Notes under the pieces: generated by a model
What the model was told of the DNA's origin: nothing
What the model saw: only the letters and a program-made list of their open reading frames with translations
Databases searched by the model: none
NCBI GenBank assembly: GCA_015143295.1
Contig: CM026559.1
Location: 21,528,826 to 21,592,825, forward strand
Origin: Tetracentron sinense
Lineage: Eukaryota > Streptophyta > Magnoliopsida > Trochodendrales > Trochodendraceae
Direction: 5' to 3'
Length of the DNA: 64,000 bases
Part shown: piece by piece, positions 24,351 through 36,179 of the stretch
Layout: each line of letters begins with the position of its first letter
Numbering within the stretch: position 1 is the stretch's first letter
Made by a program: the position numbers and the translations under genes

Positions 24351-24637
24351 GCATCTCACTCACTTGCATCATGCACCTCGCTATTTGGTCGTGTGATCGA
24401 TTAGCAGGCAACTTCATACATTATAACCCTTCCTAATCCCAAATAATTGCCAACTTGGCACAAACACACCCTTTCAGTCGTCACCCTTCAGTCATCCAAC
24501 CCAGGGCAAGCCATTTAAGTAGAAATTCATTTTCTCCTCTATCTTTTCCCAGGTTTTCCTCACATATGCGTGCAAAATTGAAGCGTTATCAGCCTTTGTC
24601 ATTCACGTGCCCACACCCTCCGACAAAGTGGGGCAAC

Positions 24638-25229
24638 TGTAAACACCCCAATTTTGAACCCCCTAGTATTTTTGCACAACTCTAAAAACCCCTTAAAAAC
24701 CCTCTTTCCACGTGTTTCAATTTCCAAAAATGCCCCTCAGGTAAAAAATGACCAAAATACCTCTAGGATGAAAAATGACTAAAATACCCCTGAAGAAGTG
24801 CGAAAAAGTTTTTATTTTGTCCAAAATGATTTTAAAAAATTTGTGATAAATTTTGGCTATTTTTGGGATTAAATTGGACTTAAAATTGTAAAAAATGACC
24901 AAAATACCCTTGAAGTACAAAATGACCAAAATGCCCCTAAAAAGTACTAAAATAATTTATGTTTTATCTAAACTATTTTTTTGGATTTTATCAGTTCAAT
25001 TTTGACTATTTTCGGGCTAAAAAGGGCAAAAAACGGAAAAAGGCTTATCGGCGAATCAAAGAGTGCCACGTGGCATTTTTAAAATCCCTGAAATATTTTT
25101 TTATCCCAAGTGCTCTTGGATAGGAGCCCAAACCATTCAAAAACACCCTAACATCCAAAAGACAAATCGTAGCATTTCAAACACCCATAATCCAAATACC
25201 TAACAAATTAAACCATCAACTACCCTCTG
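24638..25229 (+). repeat. 3' LTR of the Tat/Ogre-like element, left part
   Basis: Begins TGTAAACACCCCAATTTTGA right after the purine tract. It is shortened inside relative to LTRs a-c, then cut at 25229 by the copia insertion. It continues at 31932-32369, which ends GGTCTACA and is followed by primer-site-like GCTTGGCTACTCTGCTGGGG (32370). Confidence 0.7.
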
Positions 25230-26733
25230 TGAAAAATCAATTCGGTGAACCTCAATTCAAGGGTTTGACTTGAGAATGTACAATTTCGAGGGGATGGTTA
25301 GGGCTTCCTATAAGTCTATCTACATTTTTTGATGTTTTAACAATTAAGTTATTTAAGTTAAGGGATGATGTACTTTAAGTGCGGAATAAGGAAAGCCAAG
25401 CAAACCAATACACAAGGTTTTTTACGTGGAAACCCTTTCAGGAAAAACACGGGACCTAGTCCAACCATGAGAATCCACTAAGACAAAGTAAACAAGAACT
25501 TACAAGACTCGAACTTGACTCATTTGGACTCGACACTATGATCCTTCAGTTCTTAGTCCTCCACACCTCAAAAAGTCACCACGTACCCTCAAGTCCCGTG
25601 ATTAACCGCAGCCGCTTGTACTTCTCTTTGTATTTCGAAAACAATCCATGACCTTCCGATTGATCTCCGTCAATGACAGCTTCGGATTCCACCGACCAAA
25701 TCACTCTACCACGATCTTTCTCGGATCGATCTCCTTCGTAAAGGCTCCGGAACACTCTGGCCAAGTTGTTCTATCTAGAACGGGTTAATGGTTTGATAAG
25801 AATCATCACCTAGATGGACTCCTTCAATGCACAAGTCCAAACAAGCTAATATGGAGCTTTGGGCTTACAAACTCTAGGTTTAATGCACTAACAAAGGGGG
25901 TAGAGAATATCAATTTCCATAGGTTCTATAACCTTTGGATAAACTTAGAAAACCTCTCCACACACTCCCAAGGTCGTACTCCACGAAGTAGAAGGGTTCC
26001 CCACTTATAGGGAACTCAAAACAGTACTTAGAAGTTGCTAAAAAGGTTTAAAACCAAAGAGGGAATCAAAAAAATAGATTTGGCAAGTTTCCCATATCAG
26101 GTTCGACCCTCAAGGATAGTTGAGTCGACCAAAATGTACACTTGGGTCGACCCAACTATCCTCCAGGGTCGACCCCCAAAATTTGAAGTTGCTGGAAATT
26201 TTACCCATAGTAATTTTTTGCTATTCAGGGTCGACCCTAAACGCCCAGGGTCGACCGTGAGGTTAATAACAATTTTAAAACTTCGTTTTCAGCTCTCGGT
26301 CCCTTCACAAAAGTTGTAGCTCTTTTCGATGGATTCAATTTGACATATTATAGAGGAAACTCTGAGCTATGGTTTGTGAGATATGCCTCTCGCAAGCAAC
26401 CTTGGTGTTTTGAAAAATTTCAGCATTGTTAACTTGTTTTGCACTACTTATCTCATCACCTAGGGTCCGTATGATTAGAATAGGACACTTACCACCTAAG
26501 GCATCATGTTAGGATTATTATAGGTCAAATCACACCTATGGTCACATGGTATCTAGGTCACTTACCATCCTATAAAGGAAATGATCATCCGAATGGATCA
26601 AGCGATTCTTCAACGCGCTTCAACTTCACTTGTCGTGGATGCTTGATGGCAATGACACAAGAACCACTTCTAGACACCTAGACTCACTTGTTTTGACACT
26701 GGAATATGCCAATACAAAAACATGGACTTTACA
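25230..26733 (-). repeat. 3' LTR of the copia relic
   Basis: 1,504 bases, ending ATGGACTTTACA on the plus strand. It holds a cluster of GGGTCGACCC-type palindromes at 26098-26255. Confidence 0.85.
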
Positions 26734-29049
26734 ATCTTTCCCTTTGGCAATTCCGTGGCAAAACCAAACTGAAGTACATGACGTGACACAAACTCACACA
26801 GACACATCAAAACGGTGAATTAGGACATTACATGACTCCAATACTCTTACATGACATCAATTGAAAAATCATCTTAAATTAGGACACCTAAGCTCTTGTC
26901 AAGTAAAATTAGTCTGCTGCAACCCTGCACCGGCACATGCTCATAAACAAAACACCCAGTGAAGCATGTGTGGAATATAAAAATAAATAAGCACCGGTAA
27001 TGCAAGGAATGTACTGAACTTGGGAAATAACACCCAACACTCTCCCCCTTTTTGGTACAGTTGCCAAAGGTAATCATGATGCCTATATCACAAAGAAAAA
27101 TATGCAAATTTAGCAAACGTGAAATATTAAGGCAACCACAGTACAACCAATCAAATGTAGACAATAAGGGGACATAAAGAGCAGGGAACAAAATAGAAAT
27201 ATAAAACATAAACTCCCCCTCAACAAATCAAGCACAAACTCCCCCTCAACAACTTAATTTGATCTTCTCTTCCTAAGATCAAGGAGACCACCAAAAATAG
27301 GGCACTTAAGCCAGAAAGGCCCATGACCGCCAACAAGAAAACACATAATAATATTACAAAAAAAATATCATGTGCCACACAAACAGGCATCGAAAGCATT
27401 CCAAGCAGTGGTAATTTAAAATTACAAATCCAATGAAGAACATGGTTAGTTAGTTCGACTGAGGATACCCATCTAACTAAAACTCATGGAATGCTAAAGC
27501 ATAGCCAATTCACTTAGACACATTTAGTGAACAGTTCAAAAGTGAAGCATTGTGTGTAGTGGTGGTCTGACAAGATACTAGATCAAGGTTTCTTTCCCTT
27601 TCCAAATGTATGACATTAACCACTAAGGGGACTCCTGAAGACATACATCTTAGAAGCCAAACCTAGTTAGATCCAGATATGATGATTTTTTACATTTTAG
27701 TGCTCATTTATCCATTTTATTTGACTCAATATTTTTCTTTTATTTTTGGTCAAATACCTCAAGTTTGTAAGATTTCTTTTGATGATCTTTATCTGATCAT
27801 ATTTTTTCATGCAATGATGGCTTTCACACTATCTGGGTAGGTAGTCCTAGCTATTGGCAGCAGGGGCCTTCACTCTAGTGACCCAGATAAATAGATACCT
27901 ACTGTCCGCCTAGGTAGCCATTTCATACTGTTTCCATCTAATAGTGACTTTCACACTATCCTAGTAGGTAGCCCTTTTCATTGCAACAATTTTAGCTCAT
28001 GGAGGATATAAAAAATGGGGATGACAAACAAAATGGTCATTCTAGATTGGTCATCCAAGGTCACACTATTGGAATAAGACATACACCTACAGATTGGAAA
28101 ATAGACCTCTCAATCGAATCAGTCAGAGTGCATGTGAATTTTGTGAAGCATACACACATGAATAAGTCTCCAACTGCTCAAGATAAAACCGGTCTAATTT
28201 TTAGCCTAACCAAGAGACTATGAAGGTGATATATCCTCAATCAGCAACAAACTCATGTTCAACCCTGGACAAGTATAGCAGTAAAGATCACACAAGGAAT
28301 GCAGATCATGCAAGTCAAACAAGGGCAACATGAAAAAAATCTTTTGGATTTTATGGTTTTTCAATGTTTTTGGATTTTTCAAAATAAAGAAAACAGAAAA
28401 ACATACCAAAGCAAATAAACACTAGTAAAAAAGAAAGACTACTAGTATACACAAATAGCATAGCACTAGGACAAGATAAAACACTAAGAACACACCCTAG
28501 GCTATAATAGGCACGGGCTAAGTGAAGCCCTTCAGGTCTTCCTTTCTCACCCAAACGGTTTTAGAAGTTTGATTGACCCTTTGGTCTCTAACCATTTTAG
28601 TTGAGGTAGGTATGACCTTTTGCCTCTTCCTCCTGTTCCTCCTTTTCCAGGATTGAGTCCTAGAATTATGGCGGACATTATGGTTCTCCTTGTTACCTCC
28701 TCTATATCTAGCATGAGGAGTGTCATGACCATGCCACTGTCTAGAGTTGTGAGCAATTTTCATCACATCTTCACACAAATTTCTAGACTTCTCCACTAGG
28801 ACCTCAACTCTCATTTGAAGATTCCCATTAAATTTGTTGTGGTTCTTAAAACCATGATTGGGCACTCTTCAAAGTTTAGGACATCGAGGCTTAATATGAC
28901 CCTTTACTCCACATTTATGACATGCAGGGATGAATTTCTGAGTAGAAGGGTTTTTCCCTTTCGCAGGAGGGCGCCTTTTAGCACCAGGCTCAGTGTTCGA
29001 GGTGGATAGAGTTCCCTTCACATTTCAACACCTCTGGTTTTGCTCAAGT

Positions 29050-30361
29050 TCAGCCAACTTGATTTCAAGACTTGTCTTTTAGCTGAGTCTTGGCAAGGAG
29101 GGAAGCCTTCTCTTCCTCAAGCTGTGACACAAGAGCTCTCAACCCTGAAGCCACTTGGTCTAAGGCATCTTTTTCCATTTCAATAGATTTGATCTTTTTG
29201 GACGTGAAAAACTGAACCTTTTTCAGCTTTAGGCATTCTTGAAATAGTTCATCATAGACTGCCTCAAGCTCTCCCTCAGAATCTGAGTCATTCTGACTCT
29301 CATCATCCTCCTCACCATCATTACAGTATTGGCTACTCACAGCATTTGAAGAAGATTCCTCAATTTCAGATAAGGATGCAGTGAAGGCCATATAACCCCT
29401 AGCCTCCTCACAAGAAGAACTATCTGATTCCTCATATTCAGATTCACTGTCATCCCTTGCCTTGCCCTTAAATCTTTTCTTATTAGAGCACTCAGCGGCA
29501 TTATGACCGTAGCCTTGACATTCATAGCATTGAACACCTTGTGATTTCTTGTCCACACTTTTAAACTGTTTCTTGTTTTCATAGTGGTTGAACTTGGGCT
29601 TTTCAAAAGATTTTTATCCTTTCGGATTAAATCTCTTATTAAGTTTCAAAAATTTTCTGAATTTCTTTGTAAACAAAGCCAACTCTTCTTTTCATCCTTA
29701 GAGTCACTATCCGAACCATCTATGGATTCCTTGACAGACTTCAAGACAATGGATTTTGGTTTCTTAGATGGGTTCAGATTTAACTCATAGGTTTGGAGAG
29801 AACCAACCAACTCTTCAAGTTTGAGAGCATCAACATTTTTTCTCTCCTCGATGGTGGTAACCTTAGATTGAAATCTCTCAGGTAGAGATCTCAAAATTTT
29901 CCTAACAATTTTGGACTATGGAATTCTTTTCCCTAGATTGAAGCTAGAATTGACAATGTCACTCAGATTGGCATAAAAACTATCAAAAGTTTCATTATCA
30001 TCCATTATCAACTTTTCAAACTTTGAGGTCAACAATTGAAGTTTGGAGATCTTGACAGTTGTAGTCCCTTCATGGGTGATTTGAAGAATGTCCCATGCCT
30101 TATTCGAAGTGTCACATTTAGACCCTTACTGTTCCATCTACAACTCTCAAGCTCTACATTGGTCCATTCAGAAGAAGGTTTAGGGATGGTCTGGTCATTT
30201 ATGGTCTTTGTTGGATGGGTCCAACCTTGTTCAATGGAGAATCATACTCTCTCATCTAGTGATTTTAGAAATACTCTCATTCGAGCTTTCCAATAGGCAT
30301 AATTATTCCCATCAAATAATGGGGGACAAGAGATAGATCCTCCCTCTCTTTGGAGATTCAT
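29050..30361 (-). pseudogene. Copia gag relic (UBN2-type with CCHC knuckle)
   Basis: The minus-strand coding remnants include a gag core with LPERFQSKVTTIEE and KLEELVGSLQTYE, typical of plant copia gag (UBN2 family). They also include a zinc knuckle CYECQGYGHNAAEC (about 29490-29530), followed by an acidic, serine-rich tail. A second knuckle-like CHKCGVKGHIKPRC lies near 28885-28930. The first residues after the primer site (MNLQREGG at about 30361) fit a gag start. The gene is a fossil with several breaks and no attached pol. Function in the living element would have been nucleocapsid assembly and RNA binding. Confidence 0.75.
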
Positions 30362-30424
30362 ATTCACCAAAAAGAATGAGACAAGATCACACTAAAAAGT
30401 TAGTGAACCCACTCTGATACCAAT

Positions 30425-31931
30425 TGAAAAATCAATTCGGTGAACCTCAAATCAAGGGTTTGAGTTGAGAATCTACAAGTTCGAGGGGATGGTTAGGGCT
30501 TCCTATAAGTCTATCTACCCTTTTTGATGTTTTAACAATTAAGTTATTTAAGTTAAAGAATGATGTACTTTAAGTGCGGAATAAGGAAAGCCAAGCAAAC
30601 CACAACACAAGGTTTTTTACGTGGAAACCCTTCAGGAAAAAACCACGGGACCTAGTCCAGCTATGAGAATCCACTAAGACAAAGTAAACAAGAACTTACA
30701 AGACTCGAACTTGACTCCTTTGAACTTGACACTACAATCCTTCAGTTCTTAGTCTTCCACGCCTCGAAAAGTCACCACGTGCTCTCAAGTCCCGTGATCA
30801 ACCGCAGCCGCTTGTACTTCTCTTTGTGTCTCGAAAACAATCAACGACCTTTCGATCTATCTCCGTTAATGACGGCTTCGGATTCCACCGACCAAATCAC
30901 TCTACCACGATCCTTCTCGGATCGATCTCCCTCACAAAGGCTCTGGAACACTCCGGTCAAGGTGTTCTATCCAGAACGGGTTGATGGTTTGATAAGAATC
31001 ATCACCTAGATGGACTCCTTCAATGCACAAGTCCATACAAGTTAATATGGAGCTTTGGGCTTGCAAACTCTAGGTTTAATGCACTAACAAAGGGGGTAGA
31101 GAATACCAATTTCCATAGGTTCTATAACCTCTGGATAAACTTAAAAAACCTCTCCACACACTCCCAAGGTCGTACTCCACGAAGTAGAAGGGTGTTCCCC
31201 ACTTATAGGGAACTCAAAACAGTACTTAGAAGTTGCTAAAAAGGTTTAAAACCAAATAGGGAATCAAAAAAATCGATTTGGAAAGTTTCCCATATCAGGG
31301 TCGACCCCCAAGGATAGTTGGGTCGACCAAAATGTGCACTTGGGTCGGCCCAACTATCCTCCAGGGTCGACCCCTAAAATTTGAAGTTTCTGGAAATTTT
31401 CCCCATAGTAATTTTTTACTATTCAGGGTCGACCCTCAACGCATAGGGTCGACTGTGAGGTTAAAAATGATTTTAAAACTTCATTCTCAGTTCTTGGTCC
31501 CTTCACAAAAGTTGTATTACTTTTTGACGCGGTCGATTTGACATATTATAGAGCAAAATCTAAGTTACAGTTTGTGAGATATGCCTCTTGCAAGCAACCT
31601 TAGTTTTTTGAAAAATTTCAGCATTGTTAACTTGTTTTGCACTACTTATCTCATCACCTAGGGTCCGTATGATTAGAATAGGACACTTACCATATAAGGC
31701 ATCATGTTAGGATTATTCTAGGTCAAATCCCACCTATGGTCACATGGTATCTAGGTCACTTATCATCCTATAAAGGAAATGATCATCCGAGTGGATCAAG
31801 CGATTCTTCAACGCGCTTCAACTTCACTTGTCGTGGATGCTTGACGACAATGACACAAGAACCACTCCAAGACACCTAGACTCACTTGTTTTGACACCGG
31901 AATATGCCAATACAAAAACATAGACTTTATA
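30425..31931 (-). repeat. 5' LTR of the copia relic
   Basis: 1,507 bases, pairs with 25230-26733. It also carries the GTCGACC cluster (31300-31450). It ends TAGACTTTATA before CTCTA. Confidence 0.85.
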
Positions 31932-32400
31932 CTCTAGAACTACGTGTGGCTTGATTCTACTAACAGTGGATACGTAGGCAACCCTGATCGAGTTCAGCTA
32001 ACTTAGGATAGAACCCCTGTCCTGTCCTGGTTGATTTTAATATGTACATTAGTGTTCATATAACATTTGTCAAAGCATATATATGAAATGCAAGCTTCTC
32101 TTATGGTTTCTCCCACTTTAATTCGAACTTAAGGAGTAGGTAACTATCTCCGGATGAGAGTTTAGGGGTGCTTAATACCTTCCCCTAACTCAAATGAATT
32201 CTTACCTTGAACTCTATTTTAAGACCAAAGCCTTATCCAACCTTTTAAGGGACCCTATTTTTCCTAACAATCTAAATAAGTGGCGAATCTCTCTTTTCAG
32301 CATTTTTAGCACTATTCCTCATTGGGTTCAATCCTGATCGGGAGTGGGGGTTAAAATCCCGGGTCTACAGCTTGGCTACTCTGCTGGGGATCGAACCCAG
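31932..32400 (+). repeat. 3' LTR of the Tat/Ogre-like element, right part, plus primer-site stub
   Basis: The LTR resumes at GAACTACGTGTGGCTTGATT after the copia target repeat, ends GGTCTACA at 32369 and is followed by 31 bases of primer-site leader. The stub then meets the reverse LTR at 32401 with no spacer. Confidence 0.75.
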
Positions 32401-34338
32401 AGAAAAATGCTGAAAAGAGAGAGTCGCCACCTATTTAGATTGTGAGGGAAAATAGGGTCCTTTAAAAGGTTGAATAAGGCTTTGGTCTGGAAATCGAGTT
32501 CAAGGTAATAATTCATTTGAGTCAGGGGAAGGTGTTAGGCACCCCTAAAATCCTATCCAGAGATAGTTACCTACTCCCGAAGTCTGAATTAAAGTGGGAA
32601 AACCATAAGAGAAGCTTAAAATTTCATTTATATGCTAAGCAGATATCATATGAACAATAATGTACAAGTTTGAAATAAGTAGGGATAGGACAGGGGTTCT
32701 ATCCTAGGTGAGCAGAACCCGATCAGGGTTGCCTACGTATCCACTGTTAGTGGAATCAAGCCACACGTAGTTCCAAAGGATAGTTGATTGTTTGATTATT
32801 TTTTTTTGGATTGTGGGTGTTTGATATGCTGAGCTTTATATTTGAATGTTAGGGTGTTTTTGAATGGTTTGGGCTCCTATTTAGGAGTGGTTGAGTCTTT
32901 TATGCTCTTACCGAGGAGCATTTGAACAGTTTTAGCTCATGTCAAGGAGCATCTGGTTTGGATAAGAGTTTGAACTAGTGGTTCAACTAGGTGGGTAGGG
33001 TTTGAACCAAGGTTTGAATCGAGGTTCGGACAGAGGTTCGGCTAAGGTAAGTGGGGTTTAAACCAGGGTTTGAACTGAGGTTCGGACAGGGGTTCGACAG
33101 GGTAGGCTATGTTTGAACCGAAATTTGGGCAGAGGTTTGACTGGGTAGGCTAAGTTTGAACCGAAGTTCAGGCAGAGGTTCGACAGGGTAGGCTAAGTGG
33201 GGTTTGAACCGAGGTTTCGACAAAGATTCGACAGGGTAGGCTAGGTTTAAGTAAAACCGGGCAGGGGTTCGACATGGCAAGCTAGGTTTAAGTAAAATCG
33301 GGCAGGGTTTCGATAGGGCAGGCTAAGTTTGAACCGAAGTTCGGGCAGAGGTTCAATAGGGTAGGCTATGTTTCAATAAAACCAGGCAGGGTTTCGACAG
33401 GGCAAACAGTCTAAGTATTTAAAAACAATAAGTAATTAAGACTAATAAAAGACTAAGGAAAAGTCAGAGTTTGGCGATACTTTACCTTCCGAGAAACCCA
33501 AAAGGGTCTCTGAAAAGAAGTCCCGAGAATCGACTATTCGCAATCGACGTTCTTAAAGAATCCGAAGCGCTAAAGAGGGATTTTTGAAAGATGAGAGAGA
33601 AGATAGGAAGTCGAATGAATGAAAATGAAGGAGAGGGGGTGGGGTATTTATAGGGGCTAAAAAATAGGGGGCGCTACTTGAAGTAGCGCCCCTATTTGGA
33701 TATTACCAAAACAGTAGGCGGCAATGAACAGTAGGGAGGCAAAACAGGGGCAAAATCGTACTTTACTGGGGGCACTGTTTGAAGTAGTGCCCCTATTTAG
33801 GATATTTTTAAGCATGATGTCGACGAGGTTGATCTGTTTGATGAGAGGGACAATTTTGTAAATACAGGGGCACTGTTTGAAGTATCGTCCCTATCAGGGG
33901 TTAAAAAATGCCACGTGGCACTCTCCGATTCGTTGATAAGCCGTTTTTCTGTTTTTAGCCTGAAAATAGTCAAAATTGAACTGATAAAATCCAAAAAAAT
34001 ATTTTAGATAAAACATGAATTTTTAAGTACTTTTCAGGGTCATTTTGGTCATTTTGCACTCCCTGAGCATTTTGGTCATTTTCTATCATTTTAAGTCCAA
34101 TTTAATCCCAAAATTAACCAAAATTCATCACAAAATTTGTAAAATCAGTTTGAACAAGATAAAAACTTTTTATCACCTTTTTAGGGGTATTTTGATCATT
34201 TTTCACCCTAGGGGTATTTTGGTAATTTTTTACCTGAGGGGTGATTTTAGAAATCGAAACACGTGAAAAGAGGGTTTTTTTAAAGGGTTTTTAGAGTTGT
34301 GCAAAGAGACTAGGGGGTGCAAAATTGGGGTGTTTTCA
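32401..34338 (-). repeat. Inverted Tat/Ogre-like LTR at the right edge
   Basis: A minus-oriented LTR. Read on the plus strand it begins inside the LTR (GAAAAATGCTGAAAAGAGAG, about 80 bases short of the U5 end) and runs to the U3 end GGGGTGTTTTCA, followed by TATAC. It carries a reversed 42-base array (33000-33410), a TATA box at 33645-33652 and the palindrome GGGGCGCTACTTCAAG-type motifs near 33664 and 33770. Confidence 0.8.
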
Positions 34339-34343
34339 TATAC

Positions 34344-35198
34344 TGGCACCCTTTACCAACCTCTCCACTGGCATCTTTGTACATCATTATACTTGGAATC
34401 AGATAACTAGTGCCCGGACTATAATGGAATAGAACACACTAGCATCCTCCCAATACTTTCACTTTTCCCTATATTCATCTTGCTTACTTTACTTTCCGGA
34501 TATCCGTACTTATTAAAAAACCCGATCATGATATTATATACAAGTGTTCATATGGCAATTGTGAGTGACATGGTAGACACAGAATTCAATTAAACACATA
34601 GCAATACTTCTTCAATTTCATCCATAGCAATAGCATATGCATTTACACATGTTAAGCTCATAATTTCATCAATTCCATATTTTTTTTTTTAATCAAAACC
34701 ATACATGTCATTTTATTGTTCATAATTTAAATTATAATAAGGTTAACTAGTAGACAGTATCTACCTTACAAGGCCGATTCCCTGCGGTCTATAACTTGAG
34801 AAAGACTTTGGGAAGCAAAACCAAGCTCCGCCTTGTTCACTAGCAAGAACCCTTGAAAACCCTAGCTTTTCTCTCTCTATTTCCAAAAGATCTCTCTTAG
34901 AATGTGGTAAACCCTAACCCCACGAAAATGAGGTTTATATAGGGTTTTTGTTTGCCAAAACCCTTAAACACCCTCCAAAATCTGTCAAAAACATAAAATA
35001 GGTCGGCTAAGGAAAAAATGCAGAGGAGCGGTCAACCAGTCTTTGGAGCGGTCGACTGGTCAGCTACACACCTTCTGGAAAAAAATCCCATACTAAAAAC
35101 TGCAATATCCGGTTGACCGGTTGGAGGAGCGGTCGACCGGTTGGTCAAGCGGGCGACCGGTTTGGTGTGTTTTTGCATACTTTGGAGGAGCGGTCACC
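34344..35198 (-). repeat. Gypsy-LTR-like relic tail with GGTCGACC palindrome cluster, unit A
   Basis: Continues the piece at 12573-12931 across the insertion. Its layout echoes the Tekay LTR of this window on the minus strand: a TAGTGCCCGGACTATAATGG block, a coast of ACATAGCAATACTTC, a section with CTAACCCCACGAAAATGAGG and TATATAGGG, then a palindrome cluster (34995-35195: GGTCGACTGG, GGTTGACCGG, GGTCGACCGG). The unit B copy is 58766-59620. It is an old solo-LTR-like fossil; its exact ends are uncertain. Confidence 0.5.
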
Positions 35199-35535
35199 CA
35201 TCCGCTAAGCGGATTAACATTTTCTGGTTATTTTTTGGTTAAAGGAAGGCAACACCTAACTCATACAGAAGATCAGGCCTAAGGTTACCGCTAAAGTGCC
35301 ATTAGAGTTAACCCACTCAACTACTCTAAAAGGCCCTGACCAATGGAGGGTTGTTGGACCCTTATACACCACTACGAAGTCAAGTATCCAAGCGACATGG
35401 GACTAATTACTTAAGGGGACAGTATAACCCAGCCGCTAAGTGGATTAACAATTTCTGGTTAAAGGAGACAACACCTAACGCGCCCACACGGTCAGACCTA
35501 AGGTTACTGTCAAGGTGCCATAAGGGTTTAAACAA
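35199..35535 (+). repeat. Two diverged copies of a ~110-130-base segment
   Basis: 35199-35330 and 35428-35535 share CCGCTAAG(C/T)GGATTAACA, TTTCTGGTT...AAAGGA, CAACACCTAAC and CAGGCCTAAGGTTAC/CAGACCTAAGGTTAC. Only the first copy is seen in unit B (59607-59720), because unit B is cut by the CACTA element. Confidence 0.6.
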
Positions 35536-35935
35536 GACTATTGACTAGTACGAAATTCTACTTTGTGTGTTGTGTGTGTAGGTCGCAGCACAGCTATTTA
35601 CACAATAGGGCAGGATGAGATATTATGTTGATAGATTTGCAATAAAAAAACTTGGGCTATTTTATTATGGCTTTGTTTTTTGCTCTTTTGGAAAGGAATG
35701 AGATCATACTAGTACGTCATGAGCTATTGAAGCTTTTTTTTTTTTTTTTGGGAAGGAATGAGCTATTGAAGCTAAACAATACAAAGATTGATTCATAATC
35801 TCATGGAGAATAATTGTCTTGAATTTGTGATTTCGTCTGGGACCACCATATCAGTAATGCACGTGTAGTAATGGTATGCCCATGCTTGTCATTCTTCAAG
35901 TTCAAATTGGCCATGAATAATAGATTTGGAGCATT
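35536..35935. other. Non-coding segment at the A/B junction
   Basis: Low-complexity poly-T near 35735 and a short direct repeat (GGAAGGAATGAGCTATTGAAGC and variant near 35690-35775). I see no gene. The duplication boundary is placed near 35935, where similarity to base 1 begins. Confidence 0.4.
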
Positions 35936-36179
35936 CTACTGAGCATAAAAACCCTAAGATCATACCAATTGGAGTAGGAACCAAATTGTCTACCGTTATA
36001 ACAGGATTCTGGTGAATCCGGTTATGCCCCTAAGGTTTCGACGGTCCCCTTTGAAACCCCTTAACTGTGGTTAAGAGTCACCCACCCATCCTTGTTTTAT
36101 AGAAAAAAATATTGCAAATATTAAAAATTATGTTTTTCTAAAAATTAAGGATGGGTGGGTGAATCTTAACCACAGTTCA

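Larger units (their letters stand above)
18612..24637 (+). mobile_element. Interior of the Tat/Ogre-like element, non-coding
   Basis: Starts with a primer site at 18615 and ends with a purine-rich AAAGTGGGGCAAC directly before the next LTR. No gag, protease, reverse transcriptase, RNase H or integrase motif was found; open frames of 65-130 aa lie in repeats or overlap on both strands. The part around 20990-21150 (GTACGTAGGCAACTTGAAAA then A-rich runs) resembles 3' untranslated sequence of Tat elements. This looks like a non-autonomous derivative of about 6 kb. Three minisatellites fill its right half. Confidence 0.6.
25230..31931 (-). mobile_element. Ty1/copia relic nested in the Tat/Ogre-like LTR
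   Basis: LTRs lie at 25230-26733 and 30425-31931 (about 1.5 kb each) and begin TGAAAAATCAATTCGG. The flanks CTCTG (25225-25229) and CTCTA (31932-31936) are a 5-bp target-site repeat. Reading on the minus strand, the primer site TGGTATCAGAGT (30411-30422) next to the right LTR matches initiator-Met tRNA, and GGGGGAGAGTG near 27045 is a purine tract. A gag relic lies at 29050-30361. No reverse transcriptase or integrase is visible in the 2.3 kb after gag. It is broken in several places. The LTRs differ by roughly 4-6%, suggesting a few million years. Confidence 0.85.
12937..34338. mobile_element. 21.4-kb Tat/Ogre-like LTR complex with inverted outer LTRs
   Basis: The whole block is bounded by TATAC at 12932-12936 and 34339-34343, and unit B has a single TATAC at the orthologous point (about 58759-58763). 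From the left it holds three forward LTRs separated by primer-site stubs, a forward interior, a forward LTR split by a copia element, another stub, and one reverse LTR. Both outermost ends are the U3 end (TGTAAACACCCC on the left, GGGGTGTTTTCA on the right). It is a composite fossil with no recognisable gag or pol of its own. The primer-site core TGGTGACTCTGTTGGGGA after 18611 fits the Arg-tRNA-type site reported for Ogre/Tat elements; this assignment is from memory of the family. Confidence 0.75.
1..35935. other. Tandem segmental duplication, unit A
   Basis: Sequence 1-12936 plus 34339-35540 reappears in the same order in unit B (35936-36179 plus 50104-59802). Shared landmarks are the foldback MITE, the 632-1690 segment, the 6180-7346 segment, the 2.7-kb solo LTR, the LARD 3' LTR and the gypsy-LTR-like tail. 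By eye the copies differ by about 3-5% plus indels. The repeat starts at or before base 1, since base 1 already aligns with about 35935. Unit A is inflated by a 21.4-kb insertion at 12937-34338. The last 400 bases (35536-35935) have no counterpart seen in unit B, whose distal end is displaced by the CACTA insertion. Confidence 0.85.

Noticed and set aside
28218-28865. Reverse transcriptase or integrase remnants in the copia relic
   Set aside because: Apart from a zinc-knuckle-like patch nearby, I saw no diagnostic pol motif in this stretch.
32401-34338. An independent solo LTR in reverse orientation
   Set aside because: Its left edge is truncated against a primer-site stub and has no target repeat of its own; its right flank TATAC pairs with the left edge of the whole complex.
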